From the NCBI GenBank assembly GCA_965237855.1, contig CBDEGK010000008.1:930001-994000 (forward strand): a stretch of DNA of 64,000 bases, read 5' to 3'. Below are positions 57,332-64,000 of this stretch, piece by piece. The DNA comes from CBDEGK01 sp965237855. Its GTDB lineage: Bacteria > Pseudomonadota > Gammaproteobacteria > Pseudomonadales > Halieaceae. A program made the position numbers and the translations under genes. Below the pieces are notes generated by a model. That model had not been told where the DNA came from, made no database searches, and worked only from the letters and a program-made list of their open reading frames with translations. Within the stretch, counting starts at the first letter, position 1; every line of letters starts with the position of its first letter.

Positions 57332-58591
57332 TCAAGCCGCGTCGGATGCCCTGAATGCCGAGAGTTCGGGGCCAATGCGGTTGGCAATCTCCCGCAGTTT
57401 GCCATTATCGAAGCCGAACACATCGACGGCGGTTTCTCCCATCATGGCGCGAATTTCGCTCTCGTCGATGTCGAAGAAAGTCTCCCTGAAGTGGTCCGGC
57501 GTATTGGGCCAGGTACCTTCCATATGCGGGTAGTCAGAACCCCACATCAACTTATCGACTCCGATTTCGTAGCGATCGCCAATTTCGTGGCGGGGCAGGA
57601 ACGACGCGCCGATGTAGCAATTGCGGTGCCAGTATTCTCGCGGCGTCAATGACAGATCCTTGAGAAAATGTGCGAACAGGGGATTGCTCGATTTAAACTC
57701 GAGCTTGCGCAGGTGCTCCAGTATCCACGAGCAGCCCGTTTCAGTAAAAACCAATTTCAAGTCGGGGTGTTTTTCGAAGGCGCCGGACCAGAGCAGGGCA
57801 GTAAAGGGGCGCTGGGCCCACATATCTACTTCGGAAATGAACATCGGCGTCGCCGCCGGCACATCGCCATAGTCCGGTGACCAGCCCGAGTGCGTATGAA
57901 TGGGCAGGTTCAGTTCTTCACAGACACTCCACAGAGGTGCGTAGCGCTCATAGTGATGATAGTAAGGATTGTCGCCGGTGCTGGCGGGAAGAAGAATTCC
58001 GCCGAACAAGCCCATGGCATGAAACTCTCGAATTTCACGAACGGTGTTGGGGATATTGTCGACGTCGATCACGATCACACCGGCGTGGCGACCTGGGTTG
58101 CGGTTACACATATCGGCCAGAAAGCGATTATAAGTGCGATTGCCCTCGACCCGTTGTTGGGTAGTGACATCGTGACGGTACATCATCAGGCCGGCGCCAA
58201 AGGGCGCCATTTGTGGAAATACAACTTCACCGGCGATGCCGTCGCCTTCGAGTTCCTGAAGTCGAATCTCGGCGTCGTATTCGCCGCGCCGGGGTGCAAT
58301 GATACTGTCCGGATCACCGAGGAACTCGCGCAGTTGATCATCGGTGGCCTGCTGTGCCGCCGACATGGCATCTGCCTGAAACTTGCCGCTACCCTCCTGG
58401 CCGGCCTGCGCCGCAAACTGATCGGCAGCTTCCTGGTCGAAAAACGTGCCCATGCGAGCCATCATTTCCCGGGAATAGGTCATCCACCAGGCCTCGGCGG
58501 CAGCGTGAAACTCCTTCTCCATAAAGGGTTTATAGCCATCTGGCAGGGCGCCAGCATGACAATCGGAGCTGATAACCAGTAAGCGTGACAT
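57332..58591 (-). CDS. Amidohydrolase-2 family TIM-barrel protein
   Basis: 419 residues from ATG 58591. The metal-site start is RLLVISSDCHAGALPDGYKP (DxH form), followed by IPNTVREIREFHAMGLFGGI, LPIHTHSGWSPDYGD (metal His) and KLVFTETGCSWILEHLRKLE; KLMWGSDYPHMEGTWPNT supplies the C-terminal Asp. Relatives include 2-amino-3-carboxymuconate semialdehyde decarboxylase and other non-hydrolytic decarboxylases of aromatic degradation. The frame continues upstream through the inverted repeat to 58735, but that extension translates the repeat itself and is rejected. Confidence 0.88.
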   Translation of the reverse strand: MSRLLVISSDCHAGALPDGYKPFMEKEFHAAAEAWWMTYSREMMARMGTFFDQEAADQFAAQAGQEGSGKFQADAMSAAQQATDDQLREFLGDPDSIIAPRRGEYDAEIRLQELEGDGIAGEVVFPQMAPFGAGLMMYRHDVTTQQRVEGNRTYNRFLADMCNRNPGRHAGVIVIDVDNIPNTVREIREFHAMGLFGGILLPASTGDNPYYHHYERYAPLWSVCEELNLPIHTHSGWSPDYGDVPAATPMFISEVDMWAQRPFTALLWSGAFEKHPDLKLVFTETGCSWILEHLRKLEFKSSNPLFAHFLKDLSLTPREYWHRNCYIGASFLPRHEIGDRYEIGVDKLMWGSDYPHMEGTWPNTPDHFRETFFDIDESEIRAMMGETAVDVFGFDNGKLREIANRIGPELSAFRASDAA

Positions 58592-58603
58592 GATCAATAC
58601 CTC

Positions 58604-58692
58604 GAAAAAGGGGTCAGATCCCTTTTTCAAACTGTAAGTGAGTTCAAATCGGATTTTAATATATCTTGAAAAAGGGATCTGACCCCTTTTTC
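58604..58692. repeat. Inverted repeat, GGGGTCAGATCCC family, copy 3
   Basis: Perfect 27-base arms at 58604-58630 and 58666-58692 flank a 35-base A/T-rich spacer. The left arm is 12 bases upstream of the amidohydrolase-2 start codon, so the element occupies that gene's leader or promoter. The same core occurs at 4913-4964 and 51279-51362. Confidence 0.9.
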
Positions 58693-58755
58693 TCGGACAA
58701 CAAAGCATAATTGTCCGTCCACCGGGATGCCACAAGCAAGCCCTAGATAGTTAAA

Positions 58756-60375
58756 CTATCGTAACTTGCCGGTATCAAAGCGTTTGACGGCGAAAAAGCC
58801 GCCCAGCAGGAAATCGCCGTCTTCCAGGAACACCGTGATACCGCCCCAGGTATTCCACAGCACGCTGTCATTGGGGAAGCGCCAGGTGGCCACAATCTCG
58901 CCGGTCTCCCAGTCTGCGGCAAAATACTCGTACACGTCGTTGCGCTTGTTGGCGATGTAAACCAGGCCGTTGGCATGAGAAACCGCCGGTGGCATCCAGT
59001 CGGTGTTGTCCACACCCGGGATTGACCAGCTTTCGACGAAGCGATTTTCATCACTGAGCCAGTCGTATTTCTGTAGACCGCGGGGTGCCGCACGGGTGGT
59101 GCCCGCCAGGAAGGCGCTGCTGATCAGGTCGCCGGGCAAGGGGCCGGGTTCCGGGTAGGTGCTGTCGATGACGATAACGCCATTGTCATAAGCCACCGGT
59201 GACGCTTCTACCGTGGTACCGCTGCCAAAGGTCATGGGAATCTGGTCGGCAATACGCGGGGACAGGGTGCCGGGTTTCTGCTCAAAATCTTGCGGAATGT
59301 CATCCCGCCAGAAGGCCACGATATTGGCGCCGTTGGGGCTGCCATCAGAAATGATGACCAGTTTGTCCGCGTCGTCACCGAAGCCGAGCAGGGAAGGGGT
59401 AGTGCCGGAGCCGTGGGAGGCAGCGCCTTGTTCCTTGGCGACACCTTCTTCCATGTGCTCATAGGGTGAGCTCCATGCACCGTGGGTTGAATCTTGGGAC
59501 AGTTCTGTGCCGGTCCATACCAGTTTATGCATCTTCTGCGAGGTCACGACGTAGATGGCGTTGTTTTCATCCACCGCAATTGAGTTTTCCACCCGCTCGC
59601 CGGGGAAGTAGACGTAGTCTTTGAGCTCCAGATTACGATCCAGCACGATGACAGCGCCGGCGGACGCCAGGGCCAGGTGGCCATCATAAGTCATGGAGAT
59701 GCCCATCAGGCCTTTATAGTCCATTGAGAAACCGTCTTCGGGAGTCAATTCTGCCGCTATTTTCGGTGGCAGCTGCGCGGACACATCGACATGCTTCACT
59801 GGTAGCAGTGGTGCGTTGACATCATTGTTGTCGAAGGACTTGACCAGGTACTGGCGGTCGAAGGTGGCGTAGTGATAGCCCTCATTATCAATCACCGCAT
59901 ATGCGCCTGAGGGCATCGTACGTGTGTTGACGTTGAGCGTGTAGTACATGTACCAGCTGTTGAGCAGCAGGCGTATGTCGTTCTTCTCACGGCGGTGGGC
60001 ATCAATGTTTTCCATCACACTGAGTATGGCTTCATCGGTGCCGTCCGCATGTACATCCTCACGCCCCGGATAGGGCACGTTGGAGACCATGGTGAAATCT
60101 TCACCGGTGGCGCGAATCTTGACCAGACCCAGGGGAGTGGAAGCAATGACAACCGTTTCTTCGCCAATATGTTTGTAGGTGGGGGCAGAACACCACAGCA
60201 CCGGTACATACTTGGCCTCATCCAGAGTCAGCTGCTTGCCAATGCGGGGACCATCGACCGGTGTGGAGTCGGTCTGCGCCGGGTTGTGATGGGAGATGGG
60301 GTAGCTGGAAGGCGACACATAGGGATTAGGTGTGGGCAGGCTAACCGCTGCAGTCAGTAGTAATGTGGTAATCAT
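58756..60375 (-). CDS. Exported beta-propeller-like protein of unknown function
   Basis: I do not recognise a named family. 539 residues with an apparent signal segment (MITTLLLTAAVSLPTPNPYV). Repeated beta motifs with glycines and aspartates (GISMTYDGHLALASAGAVIV, ENSIAVDENNAIYVVTSQKM, NGLVYIANKRNDVYEYFAAD, LGFGDDADKLVIISDGSPNG) suggest a propeller of WD40/SMP-30 or quinoprotein type. A tryptophan-rich end (FLEDGDFLLGGFFAVKRFDT) closes the fold. No catalytic motif stands out. It lies between the repeat element and the OYE/VOC genes, on the same strand. Confidence 0.75.
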   Translation of the reverse strand: MITTLLLTAAVSLPTPNPYVSPSSYPISHHNPAQTDSTPVDGPRIGKQLTLDEAKYVPVLWCSAPTYKHIGEETVVIASTPLGLVKIRATGEDFTMVSNVPYPGREDVHADGTDEAILSVMENIDAHRREKNDIRLLLNSWYMYYTLNVNTRTMPSGAYAVIDNEGYHYATFDRQYLVKSFDNNDVNAPLLPVKHVDVSAQLPPKIAAELTPEDGFSMDYKGLMGISMTYDGHLALASAGAVIVLDRNLELKDYVYFPGERVENSIAVDENNAIYVVTSQKMHKLVWTGTELSQDSTHGAWSSPYEHMEEGVAKEQGAASHGSGTTPSLLGFGDDADKLVIISDGSPNGANIVAFWRDDIPQDFEQKPGTLSPRIADQIPMTFGSGTTVEASPVAYDNGVIVIDSTYPEPGPLPGDLISSAFLAGTTRAAPRGLQKYDWLSDENRFVESWSIPGVDNTDWMPPAVSHANGLVYIANKRNDVYEYFAADWETGEIVATWRFPNDSVLWNTWGGITVFLEDGDFLLGGFFAVKRFDTGKLR

Positions 60376-60390
60376 AGGGCCCCTTCTCTG

Positions 60391-60969
60391 CTAGTCCGAA
60401 GCTGTGATGTCTGCAAGCCTGAACTCTCGCGCCAGCTCATCGTCTCCTACTTCCCCGATCAGGCGTTCGATACCGTCGAAATAGGGCCTGGTCAGAGCGT
60501 TCCACTCGATGAGTTCGAGGATCAAGGCATCGCCGAGATTTTCCATATAGGACATGCGCATGATGCCCTCGATGCCGACATCCACCACTGCCTCGTAGCC
60601 GTTGGCAAGGGCCCAATCGTAGGCCTCGGCAAAGTTCTCCACGCAGACGGCGTAATGGTGCACGCCAGTGATCTGACGCTCGATGGCTTCGTAGTAAATA
60701 GAAGGGGTATCCCCTATAAGCTCTATTAATTCAAGCTGGATGTCACCCACATAGGCGAAGGCCATATTCAGATGCACGGTTTGCGCACTTTCACCACGAT
60801 AGAATGCGTTCTGTAGCGGCGCCTCATTACGCGCCACCAGAAAGGGCCCTACACCCTGATCGCCCCAGCGCGCGACCGCTATATCGATATCATCGACCAC
60901 ATAAGCCACCTGCCGTGCCGGTCCCATGATGGTGGGCAGTTCCGGTATTGCGCTGAAGTCTTCTATCAC
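60391..60969 (-). CDS. VOC superfamily (glyoxalase-like) protein
   Basis: 192 residues from a GTG at 60969, which overlaps the upstream oxidoreductase stop (GTGA) and is preceded by GGGGGAG. Two beta-alpha-beta-beta-beta modules are visible: ARQVAYVVDDIDIAVARWGD with LELIELIGDTPSIYYEAIER, and TGVHHYAVCVENFAEAYDWA with NLGDALILELIEWNALTR. Metal-binding His/Glu of glyoxalase-like enzymes are suggested by VHHYAV and LELIE. Homologues act as isomerases, dioxygenases or binding proteins; the pairing with a flavin reductase suggests a shared small-molecule pathway. A start at 61035 would overlap its neighbour by 70 bases. Confidence 0.83.
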   Translation of the reverse strand: MIEDFSAIPELPTIMGPARQVAYVVDDIDIAVARWGDQGVGPFLVARNEAPLQNAFYRGESAQTVHLNMAFAYVGDIQLELIELIGDTPSIYYEAIERQITGVHHYAVCVENFAEAYDWALANGYEAVVDVGIEGIMRMSYMENLGDALILELIEWNALTRPYFDGIERLIGEVGDDELAREFRLADITASD

Positions 60970-62183
60970 TGGATGGTCTCCCCCCGGTTCAGTGGGCAAT
61001 AGACGCCACCGGGTGCTTCGATCAGCGTGGCGCAACGATTGCAGTGAATGCAGCCGTTCTGGTAATTGGGGTCGGCCTTGGCGTTGTTCACGAAGGCGGG
61101 GTCTTTGATCAGTGGGCGACCCAGCTGGACGAAGTCGAAGCCCTCGGCCATGACGGTCTCCAGGCTGGCGACGTCAGTACAACCGCCGATATAGATCATC
61201 TGGCAATTGACCCGGTCGCGCACTTTCTTGGCATCCTCAAGGAAGTAGAGTTCCCGGTAGGGGTAATAGCGGAACATCCTGGAACCGATAAGCTTAAGAC
61301 CCAGTCTGGTAATCGGGTTTTTCTCTACCGCGATCAAACCTTTGTCCAGGGTGTTGCCGCGAAAGTAGACCATGGGATTAAAACTACTGGTGCCGCCGCT
61401 GCAGATCAGGGCGTCGATGCCAGCGGCATCGAGTTGGGCAGCCACTTCGATGGCTTCCTCCAGTTGCAGGCCGTCTTTGATGCCATCAGTTAGGCCGATC
61501 TTACCCATTATGGGGAAGTCATCGCCGACGGCCTTGCGCACGGCTTCCAGCGCACGCAGCGGCAGGCGCATGCGATTGGCCAGGGAGCCGCCATACTCGT
61601 CAGTGCGGTGATTCGTTTTCGGGCTGATGAATTGGCTGAGACCATAGCCGTGACTGAAATGAATTTCCGCCGCATCGAAGCCGACAGATTTCATGAGTAA
61701 GGCTGCGTCGTAATAGGTCTGCACCAGGGTGTCGATATCGGCGATGGTCATGGCGCCAGCAAAAGGCAGGCCAGAGGGGGCACCAATCATGTTAAAGCGC
61801 GGCGATGGGCCCAGCGGGCGCTTCAGTCGCTGCAGTTTGCGGTTCTTGGAAAAGTTACCGCAGTGCGCCATCTGCCCAGACACTTTCACGCCGGGGCTGG
61901 CCTGCTTGAGACCACTGACCAGGTGGGTCAGTTCACTGCGGATGCCCTCGTGGATATACATCATCTGGTCGTTAATACGGCCGTCCGCTTCGGTGGTGCA
62001 GTAGCCGATGGTGGTCATGGCAGTGCCGCCCTCCACCATTTCCTTATGGAAGTTGAATAAGAGCTCGCCGGGAATGCCGTCTGGGGTTTTGCCCTCGTAA
62101 GTGGCGGCCTTGATCACGCGATTGCGCAGTTCCAACTGGCCCAGCCGGGCCGGGGAGAAGGCTTTGTGGAGATTGTCGCTCAT
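60966..62183 (-). CDS. Old Yellow Enzyme-type NADH:flavin oxidoreductase
   Basis: FMN-dependent reductase of 405 residues. The signature TIM-barrel strings are FSPARLGQLELRNRVIKAAT, HFSHGYGLSQFISPKTNHRT followed by DEYGGSLANRMRLPLRALEA, and FVQLGRPLIKDPAFV. A cysteine group near the C-terminus (CIHCNRCATLIEAPGGVYC) is like the iron-sulfur ligands of 2,4-dienoyl-CoA reductase and may carry a [4Fe-4S] cluster, although the rest of the large DCR C-terminal domain is missing. Such enzymes reduce enones or steroid double bonds. Coupled to the VOC gene by a four-base overlap. Confidence 0.92.
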   Translation of the reverse strand: MSDNLHKAFSPARLGQLELRNRVIKAATYEGKTPDGIPGELLFNFHKEMVEGGTAMTTIGYCTTEADGRINDQMMYIHEGIRSELTHLVSGLKQASPGVKVSGQMAHCGNFSKNRKLQRLKRPLGPSPRFNMIGAPSGLPFAGAMTIADIDTLVQTYYDAALLMKSVGFDAAEIHFSHGYGLSQFISPKTNHRTDEYGGSLANRMRLPLRALEAVRKAVGDDFPIMGKIGLTDGIKDGLQLEEAIEVAAQLDAAGIDALICSGGTSSFNPMVYFRGNTLDKGLIAVEKNPITRLGLKLIGSRMFRYYPYRELYFLEDAKKVRDRVNCQMIYIGGCTDVASLETVMAEGFDFVQLGRPLIKDPAFVNNAKADPNYQNGCIHCNRCATLIEAPGGVYCPLNRGETIQ

Positions 62184-62252
62184 GGTGATCTACCTGTGTA
62201 ATGCCCAGCTGCATAGTATGCCATTCGCGGGAGAGAAGTTTATACTGACAGG

Positions 62253-62678
62253 ATGAAACTGACACCTTTTCACCTCGCTATCGAGGTACGTGATATCGCC
62301 GAAGCGAGAGATTTCTACGGCAGCAAGTTGGGGCTGCCAGAGGGCCGCAGCGCCGAACACTGGGTGGATTTTGACCTGTTCGGCCATCAGCTGGTGACTC
62401 ACCTCAACCCGAACCTGGGGCCCAATGGCCAGGTAGCCCATATCGCTAATCCCGTGGACGGCAAGTCAGTGCCGGTGCCCCATTTTGGGGTGGTACTGGA
62501 GATGGGGGACTGGCAAGCCCTGGCGGAGCGGGCCCGGGGATTTATTAGTGAGTTCGTGATTGAACCCTATGTGCGCTTTTCCGGCGAGCAGGCCACCATG
62601 TTCTTCCTCGATCCCAGCGGCAATGCGCTGGAGCTCAAGGGCTTCAAAGATATTGATGGCCAGTTGTTCGCCAGCTGA
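62253..62678 (+). CDS. VOC family protein (glyoxalase/dioxygenase type)
   Basis: 141 residues. The single VOC domain has two repeats: MKLTPFHLAIEVRDIAEARD and FYGSKLGLPEGRSAEHW, then VPHFGVVLEMGDWQALAERA, with ATMFFLDPSGNALELKGFKD at the end. Likely metal ligands are His in PFHLAIEV, His in VPHFGVV and Glu in NALELKG, the pattern of type I extradiol-like or glyoxalase-like enzymes. It is divergent from the OYE gene with 69 bases between and convergent with the membrane desaturase. Reaction unknown. Confidence 0.87.
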   Translation: MKLTPFHLAIEVRDIAEARDFYGSKLGLPEGRSAEHWVDFDLFGHQLVTHLNPNLGPNGQVAHIANPVDGKSVPVPHFGVVLEMGDWQALAERARGFISEFVIEPYVRFSGEQATMFFLDPSGNALELKGFKDIDGQLFAS

Positions 62679-62695
62679 TCCCGAAGTATGACCCG

Positions 62696-63556
62696 CTAAA
62701 ACCTGTAGATGGGTGCGCCCCGGGCAATCATGATGTGTTGAATGTCGTGGAACAACTTCCGGTAGTGGTAGAACGGCACCCTGGGAAACAGGTGATGGAT
62801 GCTGTGATAGTTCTGAAATCCCCACAACCAGGTGATCAGACCATTGACCGGGGCCGGAAAAATAAAAGTGGAAGTGTCCACATAGCGGCCCACTGATTCA
62901 TGCGGCGTATGCACGATATAGGCGAACAGGAACATCAGCAACGCGATACCACCAATTCCACCGATGACGAACAACACCAATCCTTCCAGCCAGTAACCCT
63001 GGGCGAGGAAGGCTACCCGAAGCCCAATCGCCAACGTGATTTCCAGGCAGAAGCGAACGCGTTGAGATGTCGGGTCCTTGTGCCAGCGCTGCGTCAGGTA
63101 GTAGCGGTAATTGCCGGCGACAATTCGCGCGGCGGCACGGACCGCGTGAAAAGGCGATTGCGCCATATCCTTGACGACCATATCCGGGTCGCCATCAGCC
63201 TGGTTGGTATTGCGGTGATGGGCCAGGTGCTCGTGGCGATGAGCCGTTAAAGGAACCATGAGTACGAATCCCGCCAGGTAGCCCATCAATTCGTTGAGCC
63301 AACGCAGGGACGCATTGCTGCCACTGATCGAGCCATGGGCGGCATCGTGCATGACGGTATACATGGCATAGGTGATAAAAACGTAAATTGGCAGTGCCGC
63401 CAGCAGGGACATTGTGCCGTCGACCACCAGTAGCGGGATCGCCAGGTAGCTGAGTACCAGGACGATGCCAAGTATCACTGTCGGCAGGGCGAAAGAGCCG
63501 ATATAGCCGCTAGCTGATTCGCGTGCCTCTTGATCCAATCTGTCTAGCTGTTCCAT
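62696..63556 (-). CDS. Membrane fatty acid desaturase/hydroxylase
   Basis: Di-iron membrane enzyme of 286 residues from the ATG at 63556 (GGGAG upstream; a TTG at 63625 would add 23 residues). Histidine boxes: HDAAHGSISGS, HRHEHLAHHRNTNQADGDP and HSIHHLFPRVPFYHY, all in the DesA/CrtR-like desaturase pattern. Four hydrophobic segments flank them. It is distinct from the acyl-CoA type enzyme at 6161-7327 and may act on phospholipid acyl chains, sterol or carotenoid substrates. Convergent with the VOC gene and divergent from the partial AraC gene. Confidence 0.92.
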   Translation of the reverse strand: MEQLDRLDQEARESASGYIGSFALPTVILGIVLVLSYLAIPLLVVDGTMSLLAALPIYVFITYAMYTVMHDAAHGSISGSNASLRWLNELMGYLAGFVLMVPLTAHRHEHLAHHRNTNQADGDPDMVVKDMAQSPFHAVRAAARIVAGNYRYYLTQRWHKDPTSQRVRFCLEITLAIGLRVAFLAQGYWLEGLVLFVIGGIGGIALLMFLFAYIVHTPHESVGRYVDTSTFIFPAPVNGLITWLWGFQNYHSIHHLFPRVPFYHYRKLFHDIQHIMIARGAPIYRF

Positions 63557-63692
63557 CTGCTGCTCCCGGTCGCGGTTGAACGCGGTCGTGGTTAAAGATG
63601 GCGGATTTTGATGGAAAGAGGACAAGCTACGTGAGGGGAGTATTCGCCATTGTTATGTCATTTATCGCCAATATAGTAGAAAATTGCTAAAT

Positions 63693-64000
63693 ATGTATGA
63701 AGTCAACGCCATCTACGCGAGGGTTGTACTGCGCCATTGCCAGCGCCTTGGTGTGCCGCTCGCTGAGCTATTTGAGGGCACTGAGCTTGATACAGGGTTT
63801 GTTCAGGTCGCCAGCAGTATCGAACTCTGGAGCTTCGTTCACTTCCTGGAGAACGCCCAGCGTTTAACCGGTGATGCCAGCCTGGGCTTGCTGATTGGAA
63901 GTTCTAACACGGTCTCCGCGCTTGGCTACATGGGCCTGGCCATTAGCGCCGCCCCAACTATTCGAGAGGGTGTGCAGGCGCTGGAACACTACTCTCGATT
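63693..64000 (+). CDS. AraC family regulator, N-terminal part only
   Basis: The gene starts at ATG 63693 and runs off the window after about 102 codons. The visible residues match the arabinose-binding-like N-terminal domain of the OruR/ArgR-type AraC subgroup: RVVLRHCQRLGVPLAELFEG, SFVHFLENAQRLTGDASLGL and LGYMGLAISAAPTIREGVQAL. The DNA-binding domain is outside. It is divergent from the membrane desaturase with 137 bases between, so it is a plausible regulator of that gene. Similar domain architecture to the AraC gene at 18736-19782. Confidence 0.8.
   Translation, partial: MYEVNAIYARVVLRHCQRLGVPLAELFEGTELDTGFVQVASSIELWSFVHFLENAQRLTGDASLGLLIGSSNTVSALGYMGLAISAAPTIREGVQALEHYSR

Noticed and set aside
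57332..58735. Longer amidohydrolase-2 protein starting at 58735
   Set aside because: The added 48 residues translate the inverted repeat (for example KKGSDPFFE), not a conserved domain.

Overview
The window is a stretch of gammaproteobacterial chromosome. The strongest taxonomic hints are the housekeeping blocks in typical gammaproteobacterial order (rlpA-dacA-ybeD-lipB; aspS-yebC-ruvC-ruvA-ruvB; ybgC-tolQRAB-pal-cpoB-queE-queC). In addition, a 578-residue isocitrate dehydrogenase has the length, and the cofactor residues D487/L488, of the type II NAD+-specific enzyme that I recall from Congregibacter litoralis. A marine Halieaceae/Cellvibrionales-like organism is my inference; no rRNA is present to confirm it.

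Layout. 1-5 kb: cell wall (rlpA end, dacA), lipoate synthesis (lipB), an orphan RegB-like histidine kinase and release factor 3. 5-9 kb: glutathione peroxidase, a TetR regulator and an acyl-CoA desaturase in one leftward unit, then a MATE pump. 9-16 kb: a secreted-looking 2-hydroxyacid dehydrogenase, a DUF5329-like protein, an EEP hydrolase, and a probable polyamine/amine catabolism locus: frameshifted glutamine synthetase-like gene, LuxR and GntR regulators, and a class III aminotransferase behind two identical palindromic operators. 16-23 kb: HupE/UreJ-like membrane protein with a parvulin isomerase, an AraC regulator, macro domain protein, ComEA-like protein, lytic transglycosylase and proS. 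23-35.3 kb: HU-like protein, FmdB-type zinc ribbon, aspS, yebC, ruvCAB, the complete Tol-Pal operon and queE/queC, then tRNA-Lys(UUU).

35.5-64 kb is accessory and catabolic: an LLM-class oxidoreductase, two paralogous MarR regulators flanking a split thioesterase, zinc alcohol dehydrogenase, carboxymuconolactone decarboxylase-like protein, MaoC hydratase and sulfatase. Next come two decayed genes (amidohydrolase and alpha/beta hydrolase), the NAD-type isocitrate dehydrogenase, an MFS transporter, a lipase-like protein, a Coq4-like protein, a KstD/fumarate-reductase-type flavoprotein, an M19 dipeptidase with a fatty acid cis/trans isomerase, an esterase, an amidohydrolase-2 protein, a beta-propeller protein, an Old Yellow Enzyme, two VOC proteins and a second membrane desaturase. 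The mix suggests degradation of lipid, steroid-like or aromatic carboxylic substrates, but no single pathway is complete here.

Main points for a second look: (1) the long IDH with an apparent internal duplication; (2) a 26-bp motif shared (21/26) between the promoter of the MarR gene at 43 kb and the alcohol dehydrogenase/decarboxylase intergenic region; (3) twin 14-bp operators two helical turns apart before the aminotransferase; (4) perfect inverted-repeat elements built on GGGGTCAGATCCC in three places, one supplying the stop codons of both convergent neighbours; (5) adjacent pseudogenes with in-frame nonsense codons; (6) four probable one-base losses, each explicable in a short homopolymer, which may be sequence errors rather than biology. 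No CRISPR array, insertion sequence transposase, prophage or rRNA gene was seen. No gene-free stretch exceeds about 300 bases.
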